Under the pieces are notes generated by a model. That model searched no databases. It saw only the letters and a list, made by a program, of their open reading frames with translations, and was not told the DNA's origin. This document shows, piece by piece, positions 7,768 to 15,968 of a stretch of 64,000 bases of DNA (position 1 is the first letter of the stretch; each line of letters opens with the position of its first letter). The stretch is from Dorea sp. 5-2 (GTDB lineage Bacteria; Bacillota; Clostridia; Lachnospirales; Lachnospiraceae), in the NCBI RefSeq assembly GCF_000403455.2, contig NZ_KE159770.1, positions 4,295-68,294 of the forward strand, given 5' to 3'. The position numbers and the translations under genes were made by a program.

Positions 7768-9204
7768 ATGAAAAAAATACTTTTTGCAGCATCTGAATCA
7801 GTACCTTTTATCAAGACAGGAGGACTTGCGGATGTAGTCGGTTCTTTACCAAAATATTTTGATAAAGAGAAATATGATGTTCGTGTTATGCTGCCCAAAT
7901 ATATGTGTATGAAAGAAGAGTGGAAAGAGAAGTTATCTTATCATACGCATTTTTATATGGATCTGAATTGGAGAAAACAATATGTAGGCGTGCTGACCTA
8001 TGAACATGAAGGGATCTTATTCTATTTTATAGATAATGAATATTATTTCAATGGATTCGCGCCTTACGGCGATATGTATGCGGATATTGAGAAGTTTGCC
8101 TTCTTTTCCAAGGCAGTGCTGAGCGCCTTGCCGGTTATTGATTTCAGGCCGGATATCATCCACTGTCATGACTGGCAGACGGGATTGATCCCGATCTATC
8201 TTGATAATTTCAGATTTGGTACGGAGTATTACCGCGGGATCAAGACGATCATGACGATACATAACTTAAAGTTCCAGGGAACCTGGGATACGAAGCGTGT
8301 ACGGGATATCACCGGCCTGCCGGAGTATTACTTTGTGCCGGACAAGCTGGAGGCTTATAAGGACGCCAATTACTTAAAAGGCGGGATCGTCTATGCGGAT
8401 AAGGTTACCACGGTAAGTAATTCTTATGCGGAAGAGATCAAGATGCCGTTCTACGGCGAGAAGCTGGACGGCCTTATGAATGCCAAGGCGAACTGTCTGT
8501 CCGGTATCGTGAATGGAATTGATTATGAAGATTATAATCCTGCCACAGATCCGCACATCGAGAAGAATTTTGATATTGGGAACTTCCGTAAGGAGAAGGT
8601 AAAGAATAAGCTTGCGCTGCAGAGGGAATTGAATCTGGCGCAGGACAGTCATACGATGATGATCGGTATCGTATCCCGGCTTACGGATCAGAAAGGATTT
8701 GATCTGGTTGCCTATGTGATGGACGAGCTTTGCCAGGATGCCGTACAGATCGTTGTGCTTGGTACCGGAGAAGAACAATATGAGAATATGTTCCGCCATT
8801 TTGAATGGAAATATCAGGGGAAGGTATCTGCCAATATCTATTACTCAGAGCCTCTGTCTCACAGGATCTATGCTTCCTGCGACGCATTCCTGATGCCGTC
8901 ATTATTCGAGCCATGCGGGCTTAGCCAGCTGATGAGCCTGCGTTACGGGACGCTTCCGATCGTACGGGAGACGGGCGGCCTTAAGGACACGGTAGAGCCG
9001 TATAATGAATTTGAGAAGACGGGAACCGGATTCAGTTTTTCGAATTATAATGCACATGAGATGTTGGCTACCGTACGGTATGCAGAACGGATCTATTATG
9101 ATAAGAAGCGTGATTGGAATAAGATGATAGAACGCGCCATGGGACAGGATTTCTCATGGGGGAATTCCGCAAAGCAGTACGAAGCGCTGTATGACGGCAT
9201 GTAG
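7768..9204 (+). CDS. glgA: Glycogen (starch) synthase GlgA
   Basis: ADP-glucose-dependent alpha-1,4-glucan synthase, 478 aa, GT5 family, cytoplasmic. The ADP-glucose-binding KTGGL motif is at residues 16-20 and the C-terminal GT-B donor site is in SLFEPCGLSQLMSLRYGTLP. The ATG at 7768 is preferred over upstream codons because it is 7 nt after GGAGG and starts the family consensus MKKILFAASES. A TATAAT at 7729-7734 is a likely -10 box. Other glycogen genes (glgC, glgB, glgP) are not in the window, so this one stands apart from a glycogen operon and lies between spo0A and methionine genes. Glycogen-like granulose storage accompanies sporulation in clostridia, which may explain the neighbourhood, but that is inference. 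Confidence 0.95.
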   Translation: MKKILFAASESVPFIKTGGLADVVGSLPKYFDKEKYDVRVMLPKYMCMKEEWKEKLSYHTHFYMDLNWRKQYVGVLTYEHEGILFYFIDNEYYFNGFAPYGDMYADIEKFAFFSKAVLSALPVIDFRPDIIHCHDWQTGLIPIYLDNFRFGTEYYRGIKTIMTIHNLKFQGTWDTKRVRDITGLPEYYFVPDKLEAYKDANYLKGGIVYADKVTTVSNSYAEEIKMPFYGEKLDGLMNAKANCLSGIVNGIDYEDYNPATDPHIEKNFDIGNFRKEKVKNKLALQRELNLAQDSHTMMIGIVSRLTDQKGFDLVAYVMDELCQDAVQIVVLGTGEEQYENMFRHFEWKYQGKVSANIYYSEPLSHRIYASCDAFLMPSLFEPCGLSQLMSLRYGTLPIVRETGGLKDTVEPYNEFEKTGTGFSFSNYNAHEMLATVRYAERIYYDKKRDWNKMIERAMGQDFSWGNSAKQYEALYDGM

Positions 9205-9257
9205 AACGGCGCTTTGTGCAGAGAGTACAGTAAGGAGAAAAAGGGGAAATCATAGAC

Positions 9258-10127
9258 ATGAAGATACGAGACATATTAAAGAGCGAGGAGCCGCACATAT
9301 CGTTCGAGGTATTTCCGCCTAAGACAGATGCAGGATATGACAGCGTTCTTGCCGCTACGGAGAAGATCGCGGCGTTAAAGCCGTCTTTCATCAGTGTGAC
9401 TTACGGCGCCGGCGGCGGCACGAGTAAGAACACGGTCAGTATAGCGTCGCATATTAAGGATGATTTTGGCGTGACCAGCCTGGCGCATCTGACCTGTGTA
9501 TCGTCTACAAAAGAAGTTGTGCATCAGGTGATCGGCGAATTGAAGGAGAATGGGATTGAGAATATACTGGCTTTACGGGGCGATATACCGTCAGAATACG
9601 AATTCCCTCTTCCGAATCATTACCGGTATGCCAGCGAGTTGATCGAAGATATCCGGCAGCAGGGAGACTTCTGTATCGGCGCCGCATGTTATCCGGAAGG
9701 GCACGTGGAGACAGAGCATAAGAAGGACGACATTATCAATCTGAAACACAAGGTGGACTGTGGAGTAGATTTCCTGACGACACAGATGTTTTTTGATAAT
9801 CACATTTTGTATAATTTCCTGTACAGGATCCGGGAGAAAGGCATTACGGTTCCGGTGCTGCCGGGGATCATGCCTGTCACGAATAAGAAGCAGATCGCGC
9901 GGATCGGAGGCATGTCCGGGACGATACTGCCCGAGCGGTTCCGTGCGATCGTGGATCGGTTCGGGGATGATCAGAAGGCTATGCAGCAGGCAGGGATCGC
10001 ATATGCGACGGATCAGATCATCGATCTGATCGCGAATGGAGTGAACCATATTCATGTATACTCTATGAATAAACCGGAGGTTGCCGCAGCGATCATAAGG
10101 AATCTCTCGGAGATCGTAAAGAACTGA
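9258..10127 (+). CDS. metF: Methylenetetrahydrofolate reductase MetF
   Basis: 289 aa TIM-barrel enzyme that reduces 5,10-methylene-THF to 5-methyl-THF, the methyl donor for MetH encoded two genes downstream. Family hallmarks are ISFEVFPPKTD near the N-terminus, PSFISVTYGAGG around residues 46-57, and NILALRGDIP around 104-113. The length is typical for the catalytic domain without the eukaryotic regulatory extension. It is the first gene of a run metF - reactivation protein - metH, with gaps of about 15 bp. It may work with an electron-transfer partner as in acetogens, but no metV-like zinc protein is adjacent. Confidence 0.93.
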   Translation: MKIRDILKSEEPHISFEVFPPKTDAGYDSVLAATEKIAALKPSFISVTYGAGGGTSKNTVSIASHIKDDFGVTSLAHLTCVSSTKEVVHQVIGELKENGIENILALRGDIPSEYEFPLPNHYRYASELIEDIRQQGDFCIGAACYPEGHVETEHKKDDIINLKHKVDCGVDFLTTQMFFDNHILYNFLYRIREKGITVPVLPGIMPVTNKKQIARIGGMSGTILPERFRAIVDRFGDDQKAMQQAGIAYATDQIIDLIANGVNHIHVYSMNKPEVAAAIIRNLSEIVKN

Positions 10128-10142
10128 TAGAAGGAAAGATGT

Positions 10143-10796
10143 ATGGATACAAGGACGAAAGAGGCGGTTCGTTACTTGGGATATGGAAATCATGCGATAG
10201 ATGATGGTACGCTTGCACTGATCGGGGATTCTTTTGATGAACTTAAGCGAGTGGCAGGCAGAAGGATTGTCTATCGCATTTTTGATGTATTATTTAAGGA
10301 TAACGACCGTATGGAGATGGGGATGCTTGCCGTAACAAGCAGGGATCTCAGGAAGAATCTGACAGGCTGTGAAAGAGTGATGGTGCTTGGCGCGACCTTA
10401 GGGGCGGGGGTAGATCTGCTGATGCGCAGATATTCTCTTACGGATATGGCGCGTGCCGTAGTGATGCAGGCATGTGCGGCGGCAATGTTAGAGGAATACC
10501 TGGATGAATGGCAGGAGGAGATCCGGCATCAGATGTCAGCTCAGGGTTTCTATCTCAGGCCCCGGTTCAGCCCCGGGTATGGGGACTTCTCTGTCAGCCA
10601 TCAGGAGATGATCCTGCGGATGCTGGATGCACCGAAAAGGATCGGGCTTTCCATGACAGACGGGAATATGCTGACGCCTACGAAGTCCGTGACCGCCCTG
10701 ATCGGGCTTGGCACGCACGGCGTGTCCTGCCCTGTTATGGGATGTGAAAGCTGCGGTAAGACGGACTGCGTATATCGCAGGCGTACTACAAATTAA
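10143..10796 (+). CDS. MetH reactivation-domain protein, stand-alone
   Basis: 217 aa. It corresponds to the C-terminal activation domain that in E. coli is part of MetH and uses S-adenosylmethionine to rescue the enzyme when cob(II)alamin forms. The recognisable core is RPRFSPGYGDFSVSHQ (about residues 138-153) followed by LTPTKSVTALIGLG, matching the RxxxGYG SAM-binding motif. The C-terminus has a Cys-rich CPVMGCESCGKTDC tail, often seen in these separate versions. It lies between metF and metH, 15 bp from each, and metH here lacks this domain, so the two proteins are complementary. In MetH-containing clostridia and Thermotoga this split form is known. Confidence 0.85.
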   Translation: MDTRTKEAVRYLGYGNHAIDDGTLALIGDSFDELKRVAGRRIVYRIFDVLFKDNDRMEMGMLAVTSRDLRKNLTGCERVMVLGATLGAGVDLLMRRYSLTDMARAVVMQACAAAMLEEYLDEWQEEIRHQMSAQGFYLRPRFSPGYGDFSVSHQEMILRMLDAPKRIGLSMTDGNMLTPTKSVTALIGLGTHGVSCPVMGCESCGKTDCVYRRRTTN

Positions 10797-10811
10797 CAAA
10801 GGAGTAGACAG

Positions 10812-13232
10812 ATGTTGACGGAACGACTGGGAAAAGAATTACTATATTTTGACGGAGGGATGGGCACGCTGCTTCAGTCAAAGGGGTTAAAGCCGGGGGA
10901 ACTTCCCGAAGCTTGGAATCTTACGCATGCCGAAGAGCTGATCGATATCCACCGGCAGTATATCGAGGCGGGAAGCGATATTGTCCTGACGAATACATTC
11001 GGGGCAAATGCCGTGAAATTCCATGATTCGGAATATGGGTTAGAAGAGATCGTCCGTGCCGCGGTGGCGAATGTAAAGAAAGCGGCGGCGCTTGGCGTAC
11101 AGGATGGCAGAAAGATATATACGGCGCTGGATGTCGGTCCCACGGGTAAACTGTTAAAGCCCATGGGGGATCTGGGATTTCAGGAGGCTTATGAAGCGTT
11201 TGGGGAAGTGATGCGGTACGGAGAAGCGGCAGGTGCGGATCTGATCCATATAGAAACGATGAGCGACACATATGAAGTGAAAGCGGCTGTGCTTGCCGCC
11301 AAGGAGAACACGGATCTGCCGGTGACTGTCACCATGATCTTCGATGAGAGAGGAAAGCTTCTGACCGGCGGGGATGTCCCGTCAGTGATCGCCATGCTGG
11401 AGGGACTCCGGGTGGACGCGCTTGGGATCAATTGCGGCATGGGTCCCCGGCAGATGCTCCCGATCCTTGAAGAGATCATGAAATACGTATCCATACCGGT
11501 TATCGTAAAACCAAACGCCGGATTGCCAAAACAGCGGGACAAAGAGGTCTATTATGATGTGAGCCCGGAAGAATTCGCGGACACGATGGAGAAGGTATTG
11601 GAATTGGGCGCCTGTGTGATCGGCGGATGCTGCGGAACAACTCCGGCACATATCCGTGCGATGGCAAAGATGGCGGACAGAAGGCAGGTTCATCTGCCGC
11701 CCAAGAAAGAAGATACCATCGTCTCTTCTTATGGAAAGGCAGTAGTCCTTAACAGGAAACCGGTCATTATCGGCGAGAGGATCAACCCCACCGGAAAAAA
11801 GCGGTTCAAACAGGCGCTGAAAGAGCATGATATGGAGTATATCCTGAAAGAAGGAATGATCCAACAGGACAGGGGCGCGCATATTCTGGATGTGAACGTG
11901 GGGCTTCCGGATATCGACGAAGCTTCCATGATGCAGGATGTAATAACGGAACTTCAGAGTGTAACGAACCTTCCGCTTCAGATCGATACGGTGGATATGC
12001 GCGCGATGGAAGCCGCGATGCGCATCTATAACGGAAAGCCTATGATCAATTCTGTAAATGGGAAGAAGGAGTCCATGGACGCGGTGTTTCCGTTGGTGCA
12101 GAAGTATGGCGGCGCCGTCGTCGCCCTAACCATCGATGAGAATGGGATACCGGAGACGGCAGAGGAACGGATACGGATCGCAGGAAAGATAATCGCAGAG
12201 GCAGAAAAGTATGGGATTCCGAAGAAAGATCTTGTCATAGACGTACTTACCATGACGATCAGTTCAGAACCCGGGAGCGCACGGGTTACCCTGGACGCGT
12301 TAGAAGGGGTTCGCAGACAGTACGGGGTATGTACGGTGCTTGGCGTATCGAATATCTCCTTTGGCCTGCCGTGCCGTCCGGTCATCAATGCGAATTTCTA
12401 TACGATGGCTTTGCAGAATGGATTGAGCGCCGGGATCATCAATCCGTCTTCGGAAGATATGATGCGCGCCTACCATTCCTTCTGCGCATTGATGAATTAT
12501 GATAAGAACTGTGAAGAATATATACGGCAATATGCAGGGCAGACAGGGACGGCGGCACGGACGGAGAGCGCGGCAGAGACACAGGCGCTTACTCTTAAGA
12601 CGGCGATCGAGAGAGGGTTAAAGGAAGAGGCGCACCGCGCGGCTTTAGAATTGTCTAAGACCCGGGAGCCATTAGAGATCATTGATCAGTATTTGATCCC
12701 GGCGCTTGATGCGGTGGGAAAAGGATTCGAGAGGGGAAGCGTATTCCTGCCGCAGCTGCTTATGAGCGCAGACGCCGCGAAGATCGCCTTCGCAGTGCTT
12801 AAAGACATACTGGCAGGAAAGGGCGGCGAGACCGGGAAGAAGGAAAAGATCATCCTGGCAACGGTGAAGGGAGATATTCATGACATAGGGAAGAATATCG
12901 TAAAAGTCCTGCTTGAGAATTATAGTTTTGATGTAATTGACCTGGGGAAGGATGTTCCGCCTGAGATCATTGCAGAGCGCGCCGTGAAAGAAGACGTCAG
13001 GCTTGTGGGGCTAAGCGCATTGATGACGACTACCGTAGTAAGTATGGAGGATACGATACGCCTGCTTCGGAAAGAGAAGCCTGACTGTAAAGTCATGGTG
13101 GGAGGCGCGGTACTGAATCAGGAATATGCAGATATGATCGGGGCGGATTTCTATGGAAAGGATGCCATGCAGTCTGTTTATTACGCCCAGAAAGTATTAA
13201 GTGTTACAGAAGAAATAGAAAGAAAGGAATGA
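10812..13232 (+). CDS. metH: Cobalamin-dependent methionine synthase MetH, without activation domain
   Basis: 806 aa. Transfers methyl from methyl-THF through cobalamin to homocysteine. Domains in order: homocysteine-binding barrel (about 1-295) with zinc cysteines in LGINCGMGP and VIGGCCGTTPAHI; methyl-THF (pterin) barrel (about 310-580) starting at VIIGERINPTGKKR; helical cap (about 595-680); and the B12-binding Rossmann domain (about 685-800) with DIHDIGKNIVKV, whose His is the lower axial cobalt ligand. It is about 400 residues shorter than E. coli MetH because the activation domain is missing and is supplied by the gene directly upstream. RBS AAAGGAG precedes the ATG. The enzyme makes the cell dependent on cobalamin; no B12 riboswitch is visible nearby. 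Confidence 0.95.
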   Translation: MLTERLGKELLYFDGGMGTLLQSKGLKPGELPEAWNLTHAEELIDIHRQYIEAGSDIVLTNTFGANAVKFHDSEYGLEEIVRAAVANVKKAAALGVQDGRKIYTALDVGPTGKLLKPMGDLGFQEAYEAFGEVMRYGEAAGADLIHIETMSDTYEVKAAVLAAKENTDLPVTVTMIFDERGKLLTGGDVPSVIAMLEGLRVDALGINCGMGPRQMLPILEEIMKYVSIPVIVKPNAGLPKQRDKEVYYDVSPEEFADTMEKVLELGACVIGGCCGTTPAHIRAMAKMADRRQVHLPPKKEDTIVSSYGKAVVLNRKPVIIGERINPTGKKRFKQALKEHDMEYILKEGMIQQDRGAHILDVNVGLPDIDEASMMQDVITELQSVTNLPLQIDTVDMRAMEAAMRIYNGKPMINSVNGKKESMDAVFPLVQKYGGAVVALTIDENGIPETAEERIRIAGKIIAEAEKYGIPKKDLVIDVLTMTISSEPGSARVTLDALEGVRRQYGVCTVLGVSNISFGLPCRPVINANFYTMALQNGLSAGIINPSSEDMMRAYHSFCALMNYDKNCEEYIRQYAGQTGTAARTESAAETQALTLKTAIERGLKEEAHRAALELSKTREPLEIIDQYLIPALDAVGKGFERGSVFLPQLLMSADAAKIAFAVLKDILAGKGGETGKKEKIILATVKGDIHDIGKNIVKVLLENYSFDVIDLGKDVPPEIIAERAVKEDVRLVGLSALMTTTVVSMEDTIRLLRKEKPDCKVMVGGAVLNQEYADMIGADFYGKDAMQSVYYAQKVLSVTEEIERKE

Positions 13233-13236
13233 TAAC

Positions 13237-14244
13237 ATGTCACTGATATTACCAGAAAATTATGATCCGAGGCTCAGTGTCCGCGAGACACAGGAAGCCA
13301 TTAAATATATCCGGGATACGTTCCAGAAGGAATTCGGTAAGGAGATGAACCTAGAGAGAATATCCGCGCCGCTGTTCGTGGAGAAAAGAAGCGGGCTTAA
13401 TGACGATCTGAACGGTGTAGAACGCCCGGTTCAGTTTGATGTCGCAGGAATTCCGGGAGAGACCGTGGAGGTCGTCCATTCTCTGGCGAAATGGAAACGT
13501 ATGGCTCTTCATACATACGGCTTTCAGCCGGGGGAAGGGCTCTATACGAATATGAACGCCATCCGGCGGGATGAGGAACTGGACAATCTGCATTCCTGTT
13601 ATGTGGATCAATGGGATTGGGAGAAGGTTATCACGAAAGAAGAGCGAAATGTTGACACGCTGAAAGAAACGGTACGCAATATTTTCAAGATCATCAAGCA
13701 CATGCAGCATGAGGTGTGGTACAAATATCCTGACGCGGCGAAGAAACTTCCGAACGATGTTACATTTATCACATCGCAGGAGTTAGAAGACAGGTATCCG
13801 GATCTGACCCCGAAGGAGAGGGAGAATCAGATCACAAAGGAGTACGGATGTGTGTTCCTGATGCAGATCGGAGATAAACTTGCCAGCGGAAAGCCCCATG
13901 ACGGACGGGCTCCGGACTATGACGACTGGCAGCTGAACGGAGATATCCTGTTCTGGTTCGAGCATCTTAACAGCGCGCTTGAGATCTCCAGTATGGGGAT
14001 CCGTGTAGATGAAAGATCACTGGAAGAGCAGCTTAAGAAAGCCGGGTGCGAGGACCGAAGAGAACTTCCCTATCACAGGATGCTTCTTGACGGCGAGCTT
14101 CCGTATACGATCGGCGGCGGGATCGGGCAGTCCCGTCTGTGTATGCTGCTTCTGGACCGCGTGCATGTGGGCGAGGTTCAGGCAAGCCTCTGGCCGGCTC
14201 AGATGCGGGAGGAATGCAGGAAGCATAATGTGATCTTGCTGTAG
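13237..14244 (+). CDS. asnA: Aspartate-ammonia ligase AsnA
   Basis: 335 aa, ammonia-dependent asparagine synthetase of the class II aminoacyl-tRNA-synthetase fold. Cues are DDLNGVERPVQFDV near the N-terminus, KWKRMALHTYGF around residues 86-97, and the C-terminal GGGIGQSRLCMLLLDRVHVG, the class II motif 3. The start is 4 bp after the metH stop and uses AGAAAGGAATG as ribosome site, so it is co-transcribed with the methionine genes although functionally unrelated. It requires free ammonia, consistent with an amino-acid-fermenting lifestyle. No terminator is seen after it; a new promoter begins the next gene. Confidence 0.95.
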   Translation: MSLILPENYDPRLSVRETQEAIKYIRDTFQKEFGKEMNLERISAPLFVEKRSGLNDDLNGVERPVQFDVAGIPGETVEVVHSLAKWKRMALHTYGFQPGEGLYTNMNAIRRDEELDNLHSCYVDQWDWEKVITKEERNVDTLKETVRNIFKIIKHMQHEVWYKYPDAAKKLPNDVTFITSQELEDRYPDLTPKERENQITKEYGCVFLMQIGDKLASGKPHDGRAPDYDDWQLNGDILFWFEHLNSALEISSMGIRVDERSLEEQLKKAGCEDRRELPYHRMLLDGELPYTIGGGIGQSRLCMLLLDRVHVGEVQASLWPAQMREECRKHNVILL

Positions 14245-14290
14245 GCTCACGATCCTGCCGTATGTATTGAAAATCGAACAAGCATAAGCG

Positions 14291-14319
14291 TTGACAAATC
14301 TTTAACAATTTATTATAGT
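14291..14319 (+). promoter_or_regulatory. Sigma-A promoter of the [FeFe] hydrogenase gene
   Basis: TTGACA (14291-14296) and TATAGT (14314-14319) with an ideal 17-bp spacer, about 50 bp before the hydrogenase start. A strong vegetative promoter by sequence. Confidence 0.75.
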
Positions 14320-14371
14320 TATAAGCAGAAAATATATACACATAAAAACGATTTAGGAGGAGCAGTCTGTT

Positions 14372-15883
14372 ATGGTGAGAGGATTGGATACCACAGTAAG
14401 GAAGATCAGAAGAATTGTATTCACAGAAGTGGCAAAATTAGGGTTCAAGGCGAACGCGGAGACTCTGAATGACGATATGGAAGCGATTCCGTATATGATC
14501 GTCAACGAAGACAATGTAAAATACAGAGAGAGTGTTTACCGCGCCCGTTCTGTTGTAAGAGAGCGGCTGAGGCTTGCTATGGGACTCTCGCTCCGTCCGG
14601 AGAATAAGCACGTGCATCTGACGGCGGGTGTGGAGGCAAGCAATATTTCTGATAAATATTATGAGCCGCCGCTTATGCAGGTGATCCCGTCCGCATGCGA
14701 AGGATGTGAGGAGAAGGGCTACGAAGTCAGCAATGCCTGTAAGGGGTGTCTTGCGCATCCTTGTATGGAGGTCTGCCCTAAGAATGCGATCTCTATGGTA
14801 AATGGACGATCCTATATCGATCAGGAGAAGTGTATCAAGTGCGGCAAGTGTAAATCGGTCTGTCCTTATGACGCCATCTCCAAGAAAGAACGTCCGTGTG
14901 CGAAAGCATGCGGAGTCGGCGCCATCGAGACGGAGTCCCACGGCCGGGCGGTCATCAACAATGAAAAATGTGTTTCCTGCGGAATGTGTATGGTAAATTG
15001 TCCGTTCGGAGCGATCTCCGATAAGTCGCAGATCTTCCAGCTTGCCAGAGCCCTGACGGAAGGTGATCAGATCGTTGCCGAGATCGCGCCTGCATTTGCC
15101 GGACAGTTCGGGGATAATATCACGCCGAGGAACCTGAAAGCCGCTCTTCAGGAACTGGGATTCTCCGAGTTCTATGAAGTGGCGTTAGGAGCTGATATCG
15201 GCGCGATAGCAGAGGCGCATCATTATGTGAATAAGGTGACCACAGGGGAGCTGCCGTTCCTTCTTACTTCCTGCTGTCCGTCCTGGGCGATGCTTGCCAA
15301 GAAGTATTTCCCGGATGTGGTGGATCAGGTTTCCCAAGAGCTGACGCCTATGGTCGCAACGGCACGTACGATCAAGAAAGAGCATCCGGATGCGAAAGTA
15401 GTATTTATCGGGCCATGTGCGGCGAAGAAGCTGGAGGCTATGCGAAGGACCGTCAGAAGCGACGTAGACTTCGTGATCACGTTTGAAGAGCTGCAGGCGA
15501 TGTTTGACGCGAAGGGGATTGATCTGACCAAATACGAGGCGGAATCATCGTTCCATAACGCGACCGGTGCGGGACGCGGTTATGCCTATGCGGGAGGAGT
15601 CGCCAGCGCCATCGAAAAGTGTGTCAAAGAGTATTATCCGGGCACGGAAGTGAAGGTGGTGCATGCAGAAGGCCTGGCAGAGTGCAGGAAGACACTGTCT
15701 CTTGCAAAGGTAGGCAGGATGAACGGATGCCTGATCGAAGGCATGGGCTGTCCGGGAGGCTGCGTGGCAGGCGCAGGAACCAATATTGCGGTCGATAAGG
15801 CGAAGAAGAAAGTACAGGAGCTTGTGAATGGTTCTACCAGGAAACTGCCGCCGAAGGAGTTAGAAGAGATCGAACTGAAATAA
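14372..15883 (+). CDS. Monomeric [FeFe] hydrogenase, group B type
   Basis: 503 aa iron-only hydrogenase, probably H2-evolving from reduced ferredoxin, cytoplasmic. The catalytic H-cluster motifs are TSCCPSW (299-305), GPCAAKK (347-353) and EGMGCPGGC (456-464). The first is TSCCPSW rather than the TSCCPGW common in group A, which suggests group B. Before it lie several ferredoxin-like cysteine clusters: around 109-135 (CEGC, CKGC, CPK), CIKCGKCKSVCP at 154-165, and CVSCGMCMVNCP at 200-211. RBS AGGAGGA precedes the ATG. It is monocistronic, between a sigma-A promoter and a strong terminator. The maturases HydEFG are not in the window. The physiological electron partner of group B enzymes is not settled. 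Confidence 0.9.
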   Translation: MVRGLDTTVRKIRRIVFTEVAKLGFKANAETLNDDMEAIPYMIVNEDNVKYRESVYRARSVVRERLRLAMGLSLRPENKHVHLTAGVEASNISDKYYEPPLMQVIPSACEGCEEKGYEVSNACKGCLAHPCMEVCPKNAISMVNGRSYIDQEKCIKCGKCKSVCPYDAISKKERPCAKACGVGAIETESHGRAVINNEKCVSCGMCMVNCPFGAISDKSQIFQLARALTEGDQIVAEIAPAFAGQFGDNITPRNLKAALQELGFSEFYEVALGADIGAIAEAHHYVNKVTTGELPFLLTSCCPSWAMLAKKYFPDVVDQVSQELTPMVATARTIKKEHPDAKVVFIGPCAAKKLEAMRRTVRSDVDFVITFEELQAMFDAKGIDLTKYEAESSFHNATGAGRGYAYAGGVASAIEKCVKEYYPGTEVKVVHAEGLAECRKTLSLAKVGRMNGCLIEGMGCPGGCVAGAGTNIAVDKAKKKVQELVNGSTRKLPPKELEEIELK

Positions 15884-15895
15884 AGAGAGAAAGAA

Positions 15896-15940
15896 AGAAG
15901 CAGGCGTATCGTTGACAAACCGCCTGCTTCTATTTTATAA
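15896..15940 (+). terminator. Rho-independent terminator of the hydrogenase gene
   Basis: Perfect 11-bp stem AGAAGCAGGCG / CGCCTGCTTCT (15896-15906 and 15921-15931) with a 14-nt loop, then a T-rich tail. It separates the hydrogenase from alaS. Confidence 0.88.
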
Positions 15941-15968
15941 TTAATTTTTAACGAAATGAAAGGAATGG

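Noticed and set aside
15941..15968. T-box leader before alaS
   Set aside because: Only about 28 bases separate the hydrogenase terminator from the start codon, too short for a T-box.
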